Shown here: in pieces, positions 12,819 through 23,196 of the stretch
How positions within the stretch are numbered: position 1 is the first letter of the stretch
Layout of the letters: each line of letters begins with the position of its first letter
The notes under the pieces: model-generated
Seen by the model: only the letters and a program-made list of their open reading frames with translations
The model's database searches: none
What the model was told of the DNA's origin: nothing
Made by a program: the position numbers and the translations under genes
From: Quercus robur
Taxonomy: Eukaryota > Streptophyta > Magnoliopsida > Fagales > Fagaceae
Direction: 5' to 3'
DNA: 64,000 bases
NCBI RefSeq assembly: GCF_932294415.1
Contig: NC_065536.1
Span: forward strand, 17,667,974-17,731,973

Positions 12819-13022
12819 ATGACGTCTGCAAATTACAATGTCACCAAAGAATTTTACGATCAAATCAGGTCCAAACTTCAGGTTGAGTTCAACAAGAACC
12901 AGCTTTCTGATAAGCTCCGCAAGTTAAAGAGAAACTACAAAAGAGTTCTTGAAAAAATCAACCCAGACAAAGAGTTTTCTTTCAAGACCGCACATGAACA
13001 AGACCGCCAAAGATATCTTTAG
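12819..13022 (+). pseudogene. GeBP/STOREKEEPER-like DNA-binding domain fragment (tentative)
   Basis: The 67-codon open frame includes QLSDKLRKLKRNYKRVLEKI and EFSFKTAHEQD, which resembles the DUF573 DNA-binding domain of plant GeBP/STOREKEEPER transcription regulators. There is no room for a full protein, and the usual downstream continuation is absent. It sits directly after the first bases of a SINE tail-side sequence (GAAATTTTTAACCTATGACG). It is probably a captured gene fragment. Family assignment is by recalled motif only. Confidence 0.4.
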
Positions 13023-14345
13023 TAGGGGGATTTATGTTTCAAGACTCAGTAGATTTAAGGGGGTTTGGCTTACCTCCTGCTCTTTCTTTTTTTTTTTTAA
13101 AAAATCTCATTTTGTTTTAATGAGAAAATGCCACATCACCCACAAAATAAATAAAATGTGGAGATTAAAACCCGTTACCATTTGCTATTGTTATTTAAAA
13201 CAAAAGGAGGTGTCCAATTAAAAAAAGTACTAAAGATAAACCAAACCCAATCTAGAGTTATATATTTCCAACAATGATTAAAAAAAGAAAAAGAAAAAGA
13301 AAAAGAAAGTAAAGTAGAGGAAGAGAGGGTTTTTGGGTTCGGTCAATTTATTGTTGAGTTGGTTAATTGAGTTGGAAAGCACTAATTGGGCTTGTTGAGT
13401 TGATTAATTGAGTTGGCCAGCACTAATTGGGCAATTTGAGCTAGCTAAGTCAGCAATTTTAGCTTAACACATTTTTATTTTTTTGAAAAAAAAAAAAAAT
13501 TGTGAGTGATATACTGATATTGTCCCTGACCACCATCTGACAAAATAAAAAATTAAAAAGAGACTATTTCAAATGTTGGGAAGCTAAGCTAATACCTTGA
13601 AGAGATTCCAATTGAGTATTGGACCAATATAAGACTTAGCTTCTATATATACTAATCACATCATTTACACCTGAATATTACAGCATAAAAGTGTTTAGCT
13701 TGTTTCAAGGTTCAACTCATAAGCTTCTTGACTTTTATTCAAAGATTTTGGCACAATCCTATCCTTAATAAGATTTTAGTAGGGTCTAAAAGAATGAGTT
13801 GTACATGATGAATTATTGAAAGAACATTTACTCTATAAATAACATAAATTCACCTTCTCTTGCACATGGTATTTAATGATTTTAAAAAAAAAAAAAAAAA
13901 TAGGATATGGTATGACCCCAAAAAAAAAAGAAAAAAAAAAGCGTGGAAGTCATGCTTGGTAACACGATAAAACAATTGTAAAAAATGTCAAAACAATAAA
14001 ATGCCTTTTCTGTTTTGAATTCAAATAGCAATAAACCATTGAATTTGTCTATGATGCACATTGTTGGCATAAAAATTGCATTTAAGATCATAGTTGTCAC
14101 AAAATAAGAACTAGTCTTTTTTCCTTTTATTGACCTAAAAATAATTAATAAAAAAAATACACCATTAAATTACGAATATATCATACTTAGAAAGAATTTA
14201 AATGCACGAAACACTTATGTCAAGAAATCAAATTTGCCATTATCCATCAATTGATTTTATTTCCATTTATGCCAGAGCCGGCGTGCAGTATACACTAGCT
14301 ATAGCTGTCAAAAGCTTTGATCATGCATGAAACAATTCTTATTAT
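13023..14345. other. Non-coding region with short tandem duplication
   Basis: No gene. A 41-42 bp sequence (TTGAGTTGGTTAATTGAGTT...) is repeated twice at about 13353-13437. The part from about 13930 onward matches 31765-32260 of unit 2. Several A/T-runs are present (13090, 13485, 13884, 13921). Confidence 0.5.
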
Positions 14346-14354
14346 TATAAATAG
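14346..14354 (+). promoter_or_regulatory. TATA box of the small two-exon ORF (unit 2 copy)
   Basis: TATAAATAG lies 142 bp before the ATG at 14488, a reasonable distance for a short 5' UTR. The matching place in the next copy (about 32230) has lost this box, so only this copy has an obvious core promoter. Confidence 0.35.
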
Positions 14355-14487
14355 ATTTGTAGCACCTTCTTTGTACCATACAGTTTTCATCCATGTTAAC
14401 TTCTCTCCATCTATATTTCTCAAAAATTATATTTATCATCCATTCAGATCACAATATCGGATCAATGATTTACCAGAATAGAGCTTC

Positions 14488-14870
14488 ATGTTTAATCTGA
14501 AGTTAAACAGGGTAATGCATGAATATAGCCCTGGAGGTTTCAAGTTTGGTGAGTTTTTAATATTGCTTTTTGTAATCCAATTACATGATTGCTAGGCTAA
14601 ATACCTCACATTTATTTTTTTTGGGTTTTTGTTACAGGTTGGAGTTCTTATATCGAACAATTACATTATGCGTTTGAGATGATTCAACAGTTGCAGCAAA
14701 CAAGAGCATCATGCATAAAAATCTTCTACCAAAAGAATATGCCTGCTTCAACAATAATTAAATATTGCATAGCTTTTACTTCTCACCCAATGGTCCAGTT
14801 GAAATGTATCTTTTGTCTTCAAAAAGATTTTTTTTTTTTTTTTTTTTAAATGTCAAGATGTAACTGTCAC
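14488..14870 (+). CDS. Small two-exon ORF (unrecognised), copy 2
   Basis: Exon 1 (14488-14548) encodes MFNLKLNRVMHEYSPGGFKF plus one base. The donor is GTGAGT and the acceptor GTTACAG ends at 14637. Exon 2 continues in frame as GWSSYIEQLHYAFEM and MIQQLQQTRASC. Here a deletion near 14764 removes the stop used in copy 1, and the frame runs into a T-run before stopping near 14865. Frame and splice sites are kept in the copies at 13 and 32376. I do not recognise the product. It may be a genuine microprotein or the remains of a larger gene. Confidence 0.35.
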
Positions 14871-16071
14871 ATATATCAAAATCTCAAAGAATAGTCTGTT
14901 TATGAAATGATGTTTTATTGATTTTTCAAAACCTCATGAAAGGTTATTGTAATTTTGTTAATTTTGAAATTAGTTGTACTCTTAGAGAATGAGAGATGTA
15001 AATTGAGTTGCTGAAAAATATTTTTTTTATTAAAAACAAATTCGTTCTTCGTCTATTATTGCATATAAAGCCATGGAATTCAATGTATGAGAGGGTAGAA
15101 AATCTTGCATCCCCTTGTTTCCTAAGAAAATGAACTTTTTTTGGTGTATGATGTACATGTTAGGAGTTATGTCTATTATTATTATTATTATTATTATAAA
15201 AATAAAAAATAAAAAGGGGGAGATTTTGAGACAAAATTTTGATTTTCGTGGAGTGGAATGCGTTATAAGAAATTAAACTTCCCATGGCTTCCTCAGAAAC
15301 TTTACGTGGAATTGAAATTCTGAAGGGCTTGCTCAAGCATGCTTTAGCAGGCCTCATCAATTGCTTGAGCAGCCCATAGGCAGCACTTATGTTTATTACT
15401 GCTCGTTGTTACAGAGCTCTTGCTTGAGCAAGATTCTACGTATTGGATTCAACCAACTAAAATCCTAACAAATCGGATATTATTTATAACCGAATCCATA
15501 AATTTATGTTTTTGTGCTTAACTCGAAACCTTTTATAGATGAGATGAAAATTCTACAGTACACACTTTTTTTTAATGTACTATACGGACCTCGTCCTTTT
15601 CTTTTCTTATCTTTTCTTTTTCTTTTTTTCATATATATCCTACCCAATTTTAATTGTTAACACATGTTATTGCCTTATTTAATATATATTTTATTATAAT
15701 ATCTGTCTGAAGAGATTAGGTAGGTATGATATGTACCTAAAAGAAAATTTGTGTATTGTAGAATGAATGATCATTCATGAGATAGTTTTTTATCTTTAAT
15801 TATTTTGATATTTTACAAAAATGTAAGATATAAGGAAATTATGTAATCTAATGATAGAATTATTGAAAAATGCATCTAATAAAAAGTTTTCAATTAAATG
15901 ATACGAGTCTTTTTAAATATACAACAAAAATTCACAAATAATTACAACATTCCCAAATTAGTTTACCAATTCAAACTTGAACTTAAAAAAAAAAAAAAAA
16001 TTAAATTGAAAATTGTGGTAGATCCACGCATGAGGTGGAATGTTAATTTGAAATTATTGTGAATCTTTATC
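14871..16071. other. AT-rich upstream region of unit 2, left of the retrotransposon
   Basis: No gene. It is collinear with 270-1765 of unit 1, without the 684-824 MITE and with fewer GCTTGAGC palindromes. It holds an (ATT)n tract at 15173-15197. Confidence 0.65.
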
Positions 16072-16076
16072 GTGTC

Positions 16077-16780
16077 TGTGGGGGTAAAATTCATCAGTCA
16101 ACAGTGGGCCTTGGTACCCATGCGGAGCCCAGCCATAACAGGAAGTGAAGACACGGCCAGAGGACTCCCAACCCAATCCTGTTGGGCCGGGCTTGTTTAA
16201 GGAGCGTCCGAGGAGGAGTGTCTCCTCGGACGCACCAAATGGGAGTCCAACTCACACCCTTTACATGGTGAGAAATCGTCCCAAATCAAAGGGAAATGCT
16301 AGACGTTCAGGGGGCAACTACAGCTGCCGCATTAATGTAGAGAGGACAGGAGAACAGTATTATCTTGGCCAGTGCAACTCACAGAAAGGAAGGAGGATGT
16401 CCTATGGGACAGGCACTCAAGTAAAGGCCCGAATGGTTAACAAGTGTAGGGCCATTATCAATTGAAGGATGCTATATAAGAGAAGAAAATCCCCATGACT
16501 AAGGGATCGGAAGATTGAGAGAAAAAAGAAAGGAAGAGAGAAAGAGAGAAAGGAATTCTGGAAACGGAGCACAAGAAGCATTCATATAGCCCCACGGATT
16601 GTTATCCCATGAAACTTAATGATACATCTTCACGTCCAATTGTTGCATGGCTTACTAAATAATTACGTTACTCTGTCAAGACCTAGTTCTGTGACCCACT
16701 CTCTACAAATTCATTGTTGAGGGTCTTCTGGGCCAGAATCGCCTGCTTGCTGGGCCTGGGCCCCAAAAATCGCCCTTACA
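16077..16780 (+). repeat. 5' LTR (704 bp)
   Basis: It starts TGTGGGGGTAAAATTC and ends CGCCCTTACA. A perfect 12-bp palindrome (GCGTCCGAGGAG, 6-nt loop, CTCCTCGGACGC) lies at 16204-16233, and a TATATAAG box at 16473-16480 probably sets the transcript start. By eye it differs from the 3' LTR at roughly 20 positions plus one length difference, so the insertion is fairly recent. Confidence 0.93.
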
Positions 16781-16781
16781 A

Positions 16782-16799
16782 TTGGCGCCGTCTGTGGGG
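16782..16799 (+). promoter_or_regulatory. Primer binding site
   Basis: TTGGCGCCGTCTGTGGGG starts two bases after the 5' LTR. The TGGCGCC core followed by a G-rich stretch is the usual PBS form of plant Ty3/Gypsy elements primed by a cellular tRNA. I cannot fix which tRNA. Confidence 0.75.
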
Positions 16800-16833
16800 A
16801 GAATTTGTGTCTTGACAAGTGAAACAGTAAGAA

Positions 16834-18858
16834 ATGGAAGGATCAGGCCCGCGCCAAACCGGACGTGCAGATTCTCAACGGCAGGACAATTTTTTAAATA
16901 TTGAACGAGGGAAAGACCAAGATAATCAGCGAGAGGGCAGCGTAAACACCTCTCACACGAGTAAAAACCGCTCAAAAGGGAAGGATCATGCATCCCATAA
17001 GCAAAACGATCGAAAGGCTTTACAACAAGAGATTGATGATTTGAAGAAAAAGCTGCGCCGAGCACAGCAGAAACGTCCTTCACCTGGCTCGGGCACTAGC
17101 AGTGACGAGGATAACGAATACCGGCGAAGATCAAGAACCCCTCCGAGCGAGACCTTTTCCTACGAGGAAGAGAGGCCTCGCAAACGCAGCCACAAAAGCC
17201 CATCTTACCAAGGCCTGGCCAACGATGCCATGAGCAAGGCCCTGGATCGCATCTCCCAGTTGCCGTTCACGCGTAGAATAGAGAGGGCAGTGCTTCCTCG
17301 GCGGTTCCATCAACCAACGTTTGCCATATACAATGGTCGGACCGACCCAGTGGAGCATGTAAGCCAATTCAATCAGAGGATGGTCGTCCACTCCAAGGAT
17401 GAGGCGTTAATGTGTAAGATATTCCCATCTAGCTTGGGATCCATGGCGATGAGATAGTTCGATGCCCTCCAGCCGAATTCCATAGATTCCTTTAAACAGC
17501 TGACGCAGGCCTTTGGTTCCTGTTTCATCACCAGCACTAGAGTCCCTCGGCCCCTCGATTCCCTCCTATCCTTGTCCATGCGGGAAGGAGAGACGCTGAA
17601 GGCCTACTCGGATAGATACTGGGAAATGTATAACGAGATAGAAGGGAATTATGATGACGTCGCCATCAGTACGTTCAAAAGGGGCTTGCCGACAGAACAT
17701 GGCTTAAGAAAGTCCCTCACTGGAAAGCCAGTCACCAGCGTGCGCCAACTCATGGACCGAATTGACAAGTACAAAAGGGTCGAGGAGGACCAGCAGATGG
17801 GGAAGGGTAAAGCGAAGGTCGTCCTTCAGAAGAGGAGGGACTTCAGGTCGGAATGATTTAACAACAGTAACAGACCGAGAAGAGACTATATAGAGCAGCC
17901 CGGATTTACTGGGGCTCAGGCAGTTCATGCTGTATTCCGAGAACCGCTTCACAAAATCCTGGAGAAGGTGAAGTATGAACCTTTCTTTCAGTGGCCGAAC
18001 AAGATGGCTGGTGATCCTTTGAAGCGTAATCAGAACCTGTATTGCGCATACCATCAGGAGCCAAGTTACACCACTGATGATTGCAGGAACCTGAAGAACC
18101 ATTTAGATCGGCTCGTCCGAGAAGGGAAGCTGAGACATCTGCTGCATCGCCCTGAAGGATGGCAGGAACCATCGAACAATGAAACCAGGCAAAGTACGTT
18201 GAGGCCACCCATTGGCACAATTAATGTCATTCTCGCCGCACCTGGAAGGACAGGCTCTGCCCCCTTCAAGGTAATGTCAGTGAGTAGTTTCCCAACTGAG
18301 CCAGACGACAGAGAATCCAAGAGAGCCAGAGTGAATGCCACGCCATTAATCGGGTTCACGGAGGAAGACAAACAAGGAACTATTCAACCCCACAACGATG
18401 CCCTAGTCGTCACGCTCAGAATAGGAGGTTATGACGTGAAAAGGGTGTTAGTTGATCAAGGCAGCGCCGTGGAAGTAATGTATCCTGATTTGTATAAGGG
18501 ACTAAACTTGAAGCAGGAAGACCTGTCGCCATACGATTCCCCCCTGGTCAGCTTTGAAGGAAAAATCGTCATCCCGAGAGGCATGATTAGGTTGCCTGTG
18601 CAAACAGACTCGGATGTGGTAGAAGTGAACTTCATTGTCGTAGATGCATACTCCCCTTACACAGCTATCGTGGCCCGGCCATGGCTTCATGCACTAGGGG
18701 CTGTGTCGTCAACCTTGCACCAAAAAGTGAAGTATCCGTCAGGAGGTCAAATCAAAGAAATAATAGGGAACCAGGGAATGGCTAGACAATGCATGGTGTC
18801 GGCAATCTCACAACGGCCGAGTAGCAAGCCTTCCACTTCAGCCGAGAATGGCTTATAG
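16834..18858 (+). pseudogene. gag-protease region, broken by in-frame stops
   Basis: One frame runs through gag and protease, interrupted by TAG at 17455 and TGA at 17854 and ending at TAG 18856. The N-terminal part is charged and rich in Ser, Arg and Lys with a short coiled-coil stretch (residues about 65-85). The capsid-like part contains REGETLKAYSDRYWEMYNEI. A putative zinc-binding stretch is YCAYHQEPSYTTDDCRNL. The retropepsin motif is LVDQGSAVEVMYP near 18448. Past 18858 the same frame continues to 19059, then pol is one base out of phase after a C-run at about 18987. Confidence 0.85.
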
Positions 18859-18970
18859 CAATCAATGACCCCAGTCCCAACTGCGAGTAGTGGAGGACCG
18901 GCCGTGGATGTGAACTGTGAGGAGCTAGAGAAAGTACTCGTCGGATCAGACCCTAAGAGGTTTTTTCAAA

Positions 18971-21900
18971 TTGGTTCAGAATTACCGCCCCCAGGAGAAG
19001 TCAGCACTGATTTCTTTCCTCCCACAGAATGTAGATGTGTTTGCTTGGGACCCCTATGAGGCTCCCGGGGTTGACCCAGATTTCATCTGCCACCACCTTA
19101 ATGTGAATTCGGCTATAACCCCTAAGAGGCAGGCTCCTCGACGACCGTCGAAAGAACATACCGACGCCGTGAGAGAAGAGGTCGCAAGATTGAAGAAAGC
19201 AGGGGCTATCAAAGAGGTCTTCTATCCCGAATGGTTAGCCAACACGGTAGTGGTAAGGAAGAAGAGCGGGAAATGGCGGGTCTGCGTAGACTTCATAGAC
19301 CTAAACAAGGCATGCCCAAAGGATCCCTTCCCTATGCCCCGGATAGACCGGTTGGTAGATTCAACTGTCGGACACCCTAGAATGAGTTTTCTAGACGCCT
19401 TTCAGGGCTACCACCAGATATCCTTGGCTGCCGAAGACCAGGAGAAGACTGCTTTTGTCACCCCAGTTGGGAATTATCATTATAAGGTGATGCCCTTTGG
19501 CCTGAAGAATGCCGAGTCAACCTATCAAAGGATGATGACTAGGATGTTTGAACAGCAGATGGGTAAAAGCGTTGAAGTGTACATAAACAACATGGTGGTC
19601 AAAAGTAAGTTGGTTCCCGACCATATTGAAGACCTCGGTAACGTTTTTCAAATACTGAGAAAGTACAAACTACGGCTGAACGCAACTAAATGTTCATTTG
19701 GAGTGGGATCAGGAAAATTCTTAGGTTATATGGTGACTCACAGAGGCATAGAGGTTAACCCTGACCAAATAAGAGCCATCCATAGCTTGCAGCCTCCTCG
19801 GAACCCTAAAGAGGTCCAGAAGCTTACTGGTATGATAGCTGCTTTAAACCGTTTCATCTCGCGCTCAGCAGATAGATGCAGGCCATTTTTTCTCCTATTA
19901 CACAAGTGGAAAGGATTTGAGTGGAATGAGGAGTGTGCTATAGCTTTCCAACAGCTAAAGGAATACCTCGCCCAACCACCGATTATGTCTAGTCCCGATG
20001 CCGACGAGGTTTTGTTTGCCTACATTGCAGTAGCCCCACATGTAGTAAGCTTGGTGCTAATCCGAGAAGACAACGGCACACAACAACCAGTCTATTACGT
20101 TAGCAAATCACTGCAGGAGGCAGAAACCCGTTACCTTCCCCTCGAAAAGGCTATCTTGGCCATCGTACAGGCCACACGAAAGCTTCCCCACTACTTTCAA
20201 GCACACACTGTAGTAGTGTTAACTCAACTCCCCTTAAAGTCCATCCTGCGCAACGCCGATTACACAAGCAGAATTGCAAAATGGGGAACGATTCTGGGCG
20301 CCTTTGACATTAGATACATGCCTCGCACCACTGTAAAAGGCCAGGTTCTCGCCGACCTAGTGGCAGAATTTGCGGAGCCCACACTAGAAGGAAAAGAAGT
20401 ATCGATATTACTAGGGGCTGATGAGAGAGTGATCAGCACAGTTTCTCCGCATGGACCCACTTGGTGGAAAGCATACATTGATGGCGCAGCGAATCAAAGG
20501 GGCTCAGGGTTAGGACTTGTCCTGCTCTCACCTGAAGGGATAACCATAGAGAAGTCATTGAGACTCGGATTTTCAGCCACGAATAACGAAGCCGAATATG
20601 AGGCGCTATTGGAGGGAATACGGATGATCCGGAAAATGGGGGGGAAAGCCGTGGACATGTTCTCGGATTCAAAACTCATTGTGGGACAGGTAAATGGAGA
20701 CATAGAGGCAAAGGACGAAAGAATGAAAGATTATCTGGTTCGGGTTAAGTACCTACAAACCCATTTTCATCACTTCCGCTTGACGCACGTACCTAGAAGT
20801 GGGAACACTCATGCTGATTCTCTCGCAACGTTGGCTACCTCCTTGGCTCAGCCCCTTCCTCGAGTCATTTTGGTAGAAAAGCTCATCCATCCTTTAACAG
20901 AGAAAGCCAATGGGATTGGAGTACATAACATCAGGACTGGACCGAGCTGGATTGACCCTATAGTGCTGTACTTAAAGCACGACACCTTGCCAGATGATAA
21001 GGTTGAGGCTGACAAAATCAGGAGGAAAGCTACTCGATTCTGGTTGTCGGAGGACTCTAAGCTTTACAGACGCTCGTTCTCGGGGCCGTATTTGCTGTGT
21101 GTGCACCCAGAGGCTACTGAACTCATCCTGGAAGAGTTACATGAAGGAATTTGCGGAAGCCACACGGGGGGTAGGTCTCTGTCTCACAGGGCCTTAACGC
21201 TGGGTTATTGGTGGCTGAGCATGCATAAAGAAGCCCTGGAGTATGTGAAGAAGTGCAACCAGTGCCAGAGATTCGCCCCGAACATACACCAGCCTGGTGG
21301 AGAGCTGAACCCATTGTCCAGTCCCTGGCCGTTTGCGCAATGGGGCCTAGATATACTTGGTCCATTCCCCAAGGCAACAGGGAACATAAAATTTCTTCTC
21401 GTCGGCACCGACTACTTCACCAAATGGATGGAAGCTGAGGCGCTGGCAAACATTAGGGACGTCGATGTCAAGAAGTTTCTTTGGAAAAGTATTGTCACCA
21501 GGTTCGACACCCCACACACCCTGGTGTCGGACAACGGGGTACAGTTTGACAGCAAAACCTTCAGAAGATACTGCAGTGAGCTGGGAATTGTTAACCGGTA
21601 CTCCACACCAGCTTACCCACAAGGTAATGGACAAGCAGAAGCGGTCAATAAAACCATAGTGAATGGATTGAAAAAGAGACTAGATAACGCGAAAGGAAGA
21701 TGGGTTGAGGAGCTAGCCATGTCTTGTGGACATACCGCACCACGCCTCGAAGGTCCACAGGGGAAACCCCTTTTTCAATGACCTATGGAGCCGAGGCTGT
21801 CATTCCACTGGAAGTGAACTTCCCAACACAGAGGACTACCGCCTTCTGCCCCGCTGCCAATGACAAACTTCTGGAAAAGAGCTTAGACCTCATCGACGAA

Positions 21901-22185
21901 AGAAGGGAAGGTGCGATGGTCCATTTGGCTTACTATCAGCAGAAACTCAAGCAAAGTTACGACGCCAAGGTAAAATCCAGACCATTGGCGCCAGGGGATC
22001 TGGTACTGAGGAAGGTCCTGGGCACCGCGAGAAACCCTGCATGGGGAAAGCTCGGACCAAACTGGGAGGGACCGTACCGTATCACTTCCGTAGCAGGCAT
22101 AGGGGCCTACCTTTTGGAAGACTTGGATGAACATGTAGTGTCACGCCCTTGGAATGTAAACAACCTGAAAAGGTACTACTATTAA
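18971..22185 (+). pseudogene. pol: RT, RNase H, second RNase H, integrase (frameshifted)
   Basis: RT blocks include KACPKDPFPMPRIDRLVD, FLDAFQGYHQI and MPFGLKNAESTYQRMM. The YxDD box reads YINNM (19580-19594), so both catalytic Asp are Asn. An RT-linked RNase H follows, then a second RNase H starting WWKAYIDGAANQRGSG (about 20462) with NNEAEYEALLEG. Integrase has the HHCC zinc region (CNQC at 21256) and D, D, E in GLDILGPF, VSDNGVQF and GQAEAVNK. A frameshift near 21720 moves the rest (WTYRTTPRRSTGETPFSM onward, to 22185) to another frame. Confidence 0.9.
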
Positions 22186-22232
22186 TGAAAGATATAACTC
22201 TTGATGCCGTATTACTGCGCAGCCACTTAATC

Positions 22233-22963
22233 TAAGTGTTAAACAGAACCCAAGTCCTGCCTGGCTCCTCGGACCACAGACTTGGGGGAAATTAACCGTT
22301 AAGCCATTCTCGCTAAGTGTTAAACAGAACCCAAGTCCTGCCTGGCTCTTCGGACCACAGACTTGGGGGAAATTAACCGTTAAGTCATTCTCGCTAAGTG
22401 TTAAACAGAACCCAAGTCCTGCCTGGCTCCTCGGACCACAGACTTGGGGGAAATTAACCGTTAAGCCATTCTCGCTAAGTGTTAAACAGAACCCAAGTCC
22501 TGCCTGGATCATCGGGCCACAAACTTGGGAGAAATTAACCGTTAAGCCATTCTCGCTAAGTGTTAAACAGAACCCAAGTCCTGCCTAGCTCCTCGGACCA
22601 CAGACTTGGGGGAAATTAACCGTTAAGCCATTATCGCTAAGTGTTAAACAGAACCCAAGTCCTGCCTGGATCCTCGGGCCACAGACTTGGGGGAAATTAA
22701 CCGTTAAGCCATTCTCGCTAAGTGTTAAACAGAACCCAAGTCTTTCCTGGCGCTTCGGACCACATACTTGGAGGAAATTAATCGCTTAGTCATTCTCCCT
22801 AAGTGTTAAACAGAACCCAAGTCCTGCCTGGCTCTTTGGACCATAGACTTGGGAGAAATTAACCATTAAGGGATTCTCACTAAGTGCTAAATAGAACCTA
22901 AGTCCTGCCAGGCTCCTCGGACCAAGGACTTAGGGGAAATTTAGATTCGCAGCCATTTCGCCT
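22233..22963. repeat. 81-bp tandem repeat, nine copies, with internal hairpin
   Basis: The unit recurs with an exact 81-bp period (TAAGTGT ends at 22239, 22320, 22401, 22482, 22563, 22644, 22725, 22806; TAAGTGC at 22887). Each unit contains CCCAAGTC and its inverse GACTTGGG about 20 bases apart, with CTCCTCGGAC or a one- to two-base variant in the loop. The last copies are more diverged. It lies between the end of pol and the end of the antisense gene, where their transcripts converge. Confidence 0.93.
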
Positions 22964-23196
22964 AATTATTAACTATCGTTCTTTTCACGTATTCATTCGC
23001 TTATGCTTGGTTTTCAACAGTTAGTGACGGAATAGACGTCCATTCATGATGAAAGCAAAAGAGAAGAAAACAATGATATTTGAAGGGAAATAACCTTTAT
23101 CATTAAAACCCAAAAGTGGTTCTGTTTACAAACATTAGCAAGGCAAAACAAAACAGAATACAAAAGGTAAAACAAATAAAGTCCTACACTACTTTC

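Noticed and set aside
16145-16465. 106-codon ORF in the 5' LTR
   Set aside because: It lies wholly within the LTR and is not kept in the 3' LTR after the length change. No domain is seen.
22141-22512. Minus-strand ORF with repeated GLGFCLTLSENGLTVNFPQV
   Set aside because: It is the translation of the 81-bp tandem repeat. A period divisible by three gives a false repetitive protein.
22233-22963. CRISPR-like array
   Set aside because: The units are contiguous and repeat over their full length without unique spacers, in a plant retrotransposon.
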